Position numbers and translations under genes: made by a program. The notes beneath the pieces are model-generated. The model was not told the origin of the DNA, made no database searches, and saw only the letters and a list, made by a program, of their open reading frames with translations. 64,000 nt of DNA, from assembly GCF_024166365.1 (NCBI RefSeq), contig NC_064839.1:35600378-35664377 (forward strand), written 5' to 3'. Within the stretch, counting starts at the first letter, position 1. The number at the start of each line of letters is the position of its first letter. The stretch is from Elephas maximus indicus (lineage: Eukaryota > Chordata > Mammalia > Proboscidea > Elephantidae). Shown in pieces: positions 25,301 to 34,300 of this stretch.

Positions 25301-28300
25301 CTGAAAAGAGCTGTCCCTGCACATGCTCAAAGCACATGACCATTACAGGCAGAGAGGAAAGGCTAGGCCCACCGTGAGGAGGTAGGGCTCTGCGTGATCC
25401 AGGTGGCTCTCCAGAAAGCGCAGCATCTTCTGTTGGAAGGTCTCGTAGGAAAAGTTCTGGATCACAGGATGGGCCACGTTCTTTTCACGGATAATGTTCA
25501 GGAGATCATTCCTTAGCTTCTACACAAAGGACCAATATTTGCAACATGAGAAAGGAGAATGTGGTAAAAATTCCATGATGACGAGTCGAGAAAGAACACT
25601 ATCAGAGCTTTTACAACACTGCCAGTGAAAATCACTGTCACACATATAGGGAGAGAAGCCTAACACAAAAGACCGGTTGATATATAATGGTTCGGACACA
25701 ATGTGTTACTATGTAGCTATAAAAAAAAAAAAGTTGAGTAAGTTTCCTGTGAACGAATATAGAATGATCTCCAGCATAAATTAAGTTAAAAAAAAAATTT
25801 AAAAAAGGTTCAAGATAAGTGTGCACGATATGCTGTAACGTGTTATGAAAACAGGAAAAATGACCGTGTGCATGTGTCCGTGTGTGCGCATGCACACACA
25901 CACATTTGCTTGCAGCATACGCATAGACTATCTCTGAAAGAATAAAAGAAAAAAAATAACAGGTTGCTTCTGAGGAGGAAAACTACACAGGTAAGGGTCG
26001 CAGAATTTTTACTAAATTTTTGTTGTTCCTTTTCAATTTTGTATTATGTACCTGTATTACCTTTTCAAAAAATAAATTTTAAATTTTAAAAGAAAGAAAA
26101 ATACAAAGGGCAGGTACTGACAGAGCTTTTGACACCAGAAAACTGAGGTGTTGAGTTTTTACCAAGGCAGATTCCCCTCAAGTCTGCAGGATCAGCATTT
26201 ATAGTATGTAAGCAAGGTTAGAAATGTTACAAAACTTGTTAGCTTAGTATCTGGTGCCTAGCGCTTAAATAAATGTTCTGTCAGAAACCAGACAGGAATG
26301 GGGCAAGTAGATGATTTACGTAAATTCGTCTAATGAAAAACACATTTTTGGTGCCAATTTAACAATCTTTGGGTATAAAAGATGTTAAATATTTAGATAA
26401 TATTCCTTACAAAGAACCCTTTCCCTACTTCCCCACAAAAAGCAGTGAGTTGGATTTAAGTCGCGAAAGTGAAAATTTATCATATTTACCTGAGTTGTGG
26501 GGTCCTTGGACATATGTTTTTTCAAAATTTTTGAAGCCTTTTCAAATTCTTTGTTTTTGATACAAATAATGACAGCCTACAAAAGGGGGAAAAAAACTTG
26601 TTTTTACTATTGTAATAATGGCAGGTGTAATCAGAATATCAAACAGCAAAATAAACTACTAAAAAGTACAAATGAATCTTACATACCCAAGAGCTTTCTC
26701 ACATTATACCAAACTCTTGCATTTAAACACTAACATTTATTAATTTAAGCATTGTAACTGTAACCCTGCACAAAGGTAAGTTGCCTGTTAGTTTGTAGGG
26801 TAGTAGCATTTCAACGTTACATTGGATTTTTTAAAATGGCTGATACAGCAAAAATCTGATCCCCTGCATTGTGGACCATGTACCCAATCTCAAATAGGGC
26901 ACCTAAGAAAAGGCAAAATGGACCAGAGTTATTCTAGGTACCTCTAAGTTCACAACTAGTTCTGTTCTTTTGTAAGCAAAAGCTTTGATGTAATTTTAGG
27001 GGGAGCATACTGTGAAAAAAATAAGCAATTTGCTGACCACAGAGCTCCTTCCATTCTGGAAAGACCTGAGGCCAGATCTGCAGAAGAACTAACTCAGCCT
27101 CTCCCTATAATAAACCCGGCTGGCAACTTCAGTTAGAGTGTGCAGGCAATTGTGGAGACTAGCAGCCCCAGATCATCTACAGGCAGCAAAGAAGACAAAG
27201 TTCCAAGGAGGATGAGAAGGTCTCATCAGTCAGAGATAAAAAGAAGAGTCCTTCTGTAAAGAAGCCCTGAGAGAATACATGTAGAGGAAAAACAACAGTG
27301 ATTGAAAATTTAAAAAAGAAAATTTTAACAATATATACACACATTTGAAAATATTAGAAAAACCAACTAAAAGGTGTGAGCATTTAATCTAACAGGATAA
27401 AGTACCCTAAATCTGGTCTCAAAGAAAAAGAGAGATACAAATAGACAAATAGATTCTTTAAAAAAAAAAAAAGACCACACATACGAAAAACAGAAGGAAA
27501 ACTGGGCAATATTTTCAATCTTCACAGGGAAGAAATGTTTAAGGAGATACAGACTAAAAAGGCAAAATAGCACAGAAATCTATTAAGTCCTAATTTCTGG
27601 TGATTCCGACCATAACATGCTCAGCACAAGCACACAGGACAAAAGGAAGCCGGCGTTGTTGTCAGGTTAGCTGTAACCCACAGCAGTCTTCTGTGTAACA
27701 AAAAGTTGCCTCGTCCTGTGCCGCCTTCACGATCGGATCGTCGGCATGTCGGAGTCTACTGCTGTGGCTACTGTGTCAGTTCATCTCACTGAGGGTTCTC
27801 CTCATTTTCAATGACTCTCTACCAAACATGATGTCCTTTTCTAAGGACTGGTCTTTCCTCGGCAACAAGTCCAAAATATGTCTTAGTTATCTAGTGCTGC
27901 TGTAACAGAAATACTGCAAGTGGATGACTTTAAAAGAATAAAAATTTATTCTTTCAGTTTAGAAGGCTAGAAGCCCAAATTCAGAGCACTGACTATAGCG
28001 AAAGGCTTTGTCAGCTCTGGGGGAAGATCCTTGTTTCAGTTTCTGTTGCCCAGGCGTTTCTCAGCTCTTTGGCGATCTTCACATGGCATCTATCTTCCCC
28101 GGTCTCTGTTAAATTCTGTGTCTAATTTGCTCTTTTTCTAATTTAAAAGTGATTAGGTTTAGGAGAAACCCTACGCTGATATGGCCTCATTAACGTAACA
28201 GAGAAAGCCCTATCCCTAAATGGAATCACATCCACAGGTATAGGGGTTAGGATTCCAAAACATTATTTCTGGTAGACACAATTCAATTCATAACAGTAAT

Positions 28301-31300
28301 GTGAAGTCTCGCCATCCTCACTTGTAAGAAGCATTCTGGTTGTTATTTCTTCTAAACTCATCTTTTGGCAGTCCACGGTATGCTTCGCTAACACCACAAT
28401 TTGAATGCATCAATTCTTCTCCTGTCTTCCTTTTTTATTGTTCAGCTTTTCTACGCATATGAGGTGACTGAAAATACCATGGTCAGGTGAACCTTAGTCA
28501 TCAAAGTAACATCTTTGCTTTTAAAAACTTTAAAGAGGCCTTTTGCAGCAGATTTGCCCAATGCAATGTCATTTGATTTCTTGATCGCTGTTTCCATGGA
28601 TATTGTTGATCCAAGGAGAATAAAACTCTGAACAACTTAACTTTTTCTCCATTTATCATGATGTTGTTTATCAATCCAGTTGTGAGGATTTTCATTTTCT
28701 TCATGTCCAGGCATAATCCATACTGAAGGCTGTAGTTTTTGGTCTTCATCATTAACTGCTTCAAATTGTCTTAATTTCCGGCAAGCAAGGTTATGTCATC
28801 TGCATATCACAGGCTGTTAAAGAGTCTTCCTCCAACCCTGATGCTGTTCTTCTTCAAATAGTAAAATTAACTTTTTAGGGGGTATACACTCTGAGTTTTA
28901 ACACATGTGCAGATTCCTGTAATCACTACCATAATGAGAATAAAAAACCATCAATCCAGAAACTTCCCTTGTGCTACCCCTCTGTAGTCACACCCTTCCT
29001 CCATTTCTAACCCCTGGCAACCACTGATCTTTTCTCCATCATTGTTTTGTCTTTTCAAGAATATCATATAAATGGAATCATACAGTATGTAGCTTTTGTT
29101 TTTTGAAGGATGTAGCCCTAGACTGGCTTCTTTCACTCAGCATAATGCCTCTGAGATCCATCCATGTTGTTGTGGTATCAATAGTTCATTCTTCTTTACC
29201 ACTGAGTAGTGGTGAAGTAGTGCATTGCATGGATGCACTCCAGTTTGTTTATCCACTCACCTACTAAAGGACACTTTGGTGATTATTATTAGAGCTACTA
29301 AAACATTCAAGTACTTGTTTTCATTTCTTCAGGGGTAGGATTGTTAGGTCACATGGTAAGTATATGCTTAACTTTATAAGAAATATACTGTTCTGGAGTG
29401 GCTGTACCATTTTGCATTATCAGTAATGAGAGTTCCAGTTGCTCTACTTCCTTACCAGCACTTGGTATTAATATTTTTAAAGTTTAGCCATTTTAATAGG
29501 TATGTACTGGTATTCATTGTGGTTTTAGTTTAAATATTGAGCATTTTTTCATATGCTTAGTTGCCATATATTCTCTTTGTTGAGTCTTTTGTCCATTTTT
29601 ACAAAGGGTTTTATAGGATTGCCTGTTGCCTTTTGAGAGTTCTTTATATATTTTTGATGTAAGTCCTTTATCAGACTTGACTTGCAAATATCTCCTCTCA
29701 GTCTGCAGCTTGTGTTTTACTTAACAATGTCTTTCGCAGAGCAAAAATGTTACATTTGGATGAAGTCCAGTATTCATTACTTTTGTTGTTATATCTAAGA
29801 ACTAGCCTAATCCCAGGGCATAATAATTTTTTCATTATTTCTTCTAAAAGACTTATTATGATTCATTTTAATTTACATAAAAGATGTGTTTTAAGTCAAG
29901 GTTCATTTTTTTGCATATGGATGTCCAATTGTTTCAACACCATTTGTTGAAAAGACTATCCTTTTTCCATATAATTCTTTACCATTGAACTGTCTTTGCA
30001 TCTTCGTCAAAAATCAATTTGTCTTATTTGTTTCTATTTCCAGACTCTTCTGGGGGTCTATTTCTAGACTCTCTTTCAGCTCCTCCAATCTGTATGTCTA
30101 TCCATTCACCAATACCCCACTTTCATGAGACCTATAGCTTTACAGTAATTCTTAAAATTGGGTACTAGAGTCCTCTAACTTTGGTCTTCTTTTTCAAAAT
30201 GGCTATTCTTGTTCCTTTGTCTTTTCACATAAATTTTGAAATCAGGTAGTCTGTACCTATAGAAAATCTTGTTCAGATTATGACTGGAAATGCATTAAAC
30301 TGGTTTATCAATTGGAGAGAATTGATATTTTAACTATATTGTCTTCCAATCCATGAACATAGTATGTCTTTCCATTAGGTCGATTTCTTTCATAAGCATT
30401 TTGTTTTTCCACATACAGTTCCTGCATGTTTTGCTAGACTTATATCTAAGTATTTCTTTTTCTTCCTTTTTTTGGAGTAAATGGCATTGTTTTGTTGATT
30501 TCATTTCAAATGGTTCATTGCTAGTTTAGTATATGGAAATACAATTCATTTTTGCACCTTGATCTGACCTTGATAAATTTACAGATGCTTTTTTGTATAT
30601 TCTATGGGATAATCTGTACAATGTCATCTGCAAAGAGACAGTTTTATTCCTTCCTTTGCAATCTGTATGCTTTTTCTTTTTTTTTTTTTGCCTTATTGCA
30701 CTGGCTGGGCCTTCCAGCATCATGCTGAATAGATGTGGTGAAATGGACACCCTTGCATTATGATCTTAGGACAAAGCATTCTGTCTTTCACCATTAAGAA
30801 TGATGTTAGCTGCAAGCTTTTTGTAGATAATTTTTATCAGGTTGAAGAAGCTCCTTTCTATTCCTGGTTTGCTGAGTGTTTATGATGAACTAATGCTGAA
30901 TTTTGTTAAAGGCTTTTCTGCATCAACTGATACGATCATGTGATTTTTCTTCTTTAGACTAATATGGTAGATAATTGATCAATTTTCAAATATTGAACCA
31001 GCCTTGCTTCCTGGGCTTGTGTCCCCAGTCAGCCATGCACTTCCACAACTGCATCCGCATCCACAGCCCACCGGCAGGACAGAGCGAAAAAAGCAACAGG
31101 GATTTGTCCCAAGTTCTGGGGAGTCACAACTCCTCTGAGAAGAAAGAAAGAGTTATCTCTTCCAGTTTTAGGTGTCTTCCCAGCTGCCACCGTCATCACT
31201 GGGCCACCACTGCTGCCAGTGAGGTCTGAAGGCTGGGACGAGAAAAAAGAAAAAAAAAAAGAGGGATTTCTCTCACCTTCTCTGACCCTTAAGGTTCCTT

Positions 31301-34300
31301 TCATGCTTCTCAGACCAGAAAGAGAGGGCATCTCTTGGAGCTCTTTCTGTTCACACCTGGAGAACACTTCCAAGTTTCAGGCTGCCTTTGAGTCCAAGCC
31401 GGACATAAAAAATGGTAAATTCATCAATGGTTTGGCAGAACTTCAAATTCTGATCTCCTTTCCCATTTGTCTACTACTGCTTACTTTTCAGAGTCCTCAG
31501 ACAGCAGCTCCATGCATTCTGTCCAGGATTTATAATTGCATTAAGTAAGAGAGGTGGGAGGAAATGCTTACTTCATCTTCCCTAGAACTGTACCACAGGT
31601 CCTACTATATTTAATTTGTGAAAACAGAAAAACCTGAAAGCTTTCAAAATCTAAACTGAAAATCTGGTTCCAAAGTTTGTGCTATGAGTTTATCTTTTAA
31701 AGCTGTATATTAATTTCCTGTGAATTTTTTCTTTTTAAAGAGATGAACCACTGCTTTTTCACTTGGCAGTTACAAAAATAAGTAGTTTCTTCTCTTATGT
31801 AACTGTTACGGTTCTTAGAGTGTAAGCAATAGCAATGGTTTCTGGTTAACAAAAAGAAAATTCCAAGCATAGATTTTCAATACTGGTGAGATAGTTCAGG
31901 GGACATGCAAGGCATATTAACAAAAGAAGAGAAAGCCAAAACTCACAGAACTGAAAAGTTTAAAAAGTAAAATAAAAAAGAAACACACACAAAAAAATTA
32001 AAACAGAAAGAGAAAGACACCAGGCTGTTCTGGGAAGTAGGAATGTTCAAAAAGCCTTGATAAAGCTTTTCGTTTCAAGAATTAAAGTCCTAAGAGATGG
32101 TGTCTGATGCATCAGCTCCCCAGATAGGAGCAGAGTCCCTTGATTTACAGGTCCACCAAGACCATAAAATGAGGTAAGGCCCCAAAAGAAAATGAAGGTG
32201 CTGTCATCAAAGGTACAGGAGAGAATGCTATAAATTAAATGCTTCCCCAGAATCCTGTCATACACATTGTCCTCTCCTATTCTCCAAAGAAATCTAACTG
32301 AGCAATCTTTTAGTTATGAAAAGAAAACCAATGTAGTCTCAACATAACTAACATCCTGTAGAAGCAGTTCTCAAAAACTTTTTGGTCTCAAGATTCCTTA
32401 TACTCTTAAATGTTAATAAGGACCCCCAAAAGCTTTTGTTTATGTAGGTTATGTGTCTGTTGTGTCTTGGCTAAAAGCAAAGAATACCAAAAAGATGTTG
32501 ACCTGTGTTTTATTAACTATGCAAAGGCATTTGATTGTATGGTCATAACAAATTATAGATAACATTACAAAGAATGGGAATTCTGGAACACTTAATTGCA
32601 CTCACGGGAAGCCTGTACATAGGCCAAGAGTCAGTTGTTCGAACAAAACAAGGGGATACTGAATGGTTTAAAATCAGAAAGGTGTTCGTCAGAGTTGTGT
32701 GCTTTCACCACACTTATTCAATCTGTATGCTGTGCAAATAATCCTAGAAGCTGGACTATATGAAGAACACAGCATCAGAATTGGAGGAAGACTCACTAAC
32801 AACCTGTGATATGCAGATGACACCTTGCTTGCTGAAGGTGAAGAAGGCTTGAAGCACTTACTGGAGATCGAAGACTATAGCCTTCAGTACAGATTACACC
32901 TCAACATACAGAAAACAAAAATCCCCACAAGTGGACCGATAAGCAACATCATGATGAATGAACAAAGGACTGAAGTTGTCAAGGATTTCATTTTACTTGG
33001 ATCCATAATCACCACACATGAAAACAGCAGTCAAGAAATCAAATGTCATATTGCATTGGCCATATGTGCTGCGAAAGACCTCTTTAAAGTGAAGAAAAGC
33101 AAAGATGTCAGTTTGAGGACTAAGGTGCGCCTGACCCAAGCCATGGTATTTTCAATTGCCTCATATGCATGCAGAAGCTGGACAATCAATAAGGAAGACT
33201 GAAGAATTGATGCCTCTGAGTTATGGTGTTGGCGAAGAATATTAAATATACCATGGATTGCCAAAAGATTGAATAAATCTGTCTTGGAAGAAATACAGCC
33301 AGAGTGCTCCTTGGAAGTGAGGATGGCAAGACTTTGTCTCACATACTTTGGACATGTTATCAGGAGGAACCAGTCCTTGAAGAAGGACATCACACTTGGT
33401 AAGGTGGAGGGTCAGCGAAAAAGAGGAAGACCTTCACCTAGATGAATTGACATAGTGGCTGCAACAATGGGCTCAAACATAGCAACAACTGTGAGGATGG
33501 TGTAGCACTGGGTAGTGTTTTGTTCTGTTGTACACAGGGTTGCCATGAGTCAGAACCGACTTGATGACACCTAACAACAACAACATATCTGTTGATATTT
33601 ACTGTATCAGAAATAGAAAACTGAGAAAATTTTAAAGCATTTATTAATTCATTAAAAATAACAATAAACTCATTACATGTTAACATAAGTAACATTTTCA
33701 TGAAAAATAACTATTTTCTAAGACATAAGTTTAATGAGAAGGATGACATTGTTTTACATTTTTGCAAATGTCTTTAATGTCTGGTTTACTAGAACACAGT
33801 TGGATTCTCATATCTGCTTCTACATTCATTCTGCTGTAATATCTTGTTTCGGTTGAGGTATATAATGAAATCTGGCCTTACACAGATGTGAATTTGGAAG
33901 AGAGGAGTATTTCAATAGTCTTTTCAGACAATTGTAGACTTTCTTCTTTGATTCTACACCAAGCCTTGACAAGTAAACTTTTCACACACTGTTACGTCAA
34001 AATCCATTAGTCTACCTTGCACTTACCCATGAACGATTTTTAAACAGTGTGCAGCGATCATTAGGAAAATACGGCTTGACTGAATTATGCAGCTCTTCCA
34101 AATGTTGACATATTCATTAAAAATACTTTTAAAAATCATATTTATTAATATCATCACCAATCTCATCAGAAAAGTCTAAGCATTGGGAAGCTATCAAGCT
34201 CATGAATACAAGATTGCCAAAATTATAATTTTCATTGAAAAGCCTGAATTTTGTCACTGACAACAAAAAGCGCTAATCATTTTCCTTGAAGTGATAGGTT

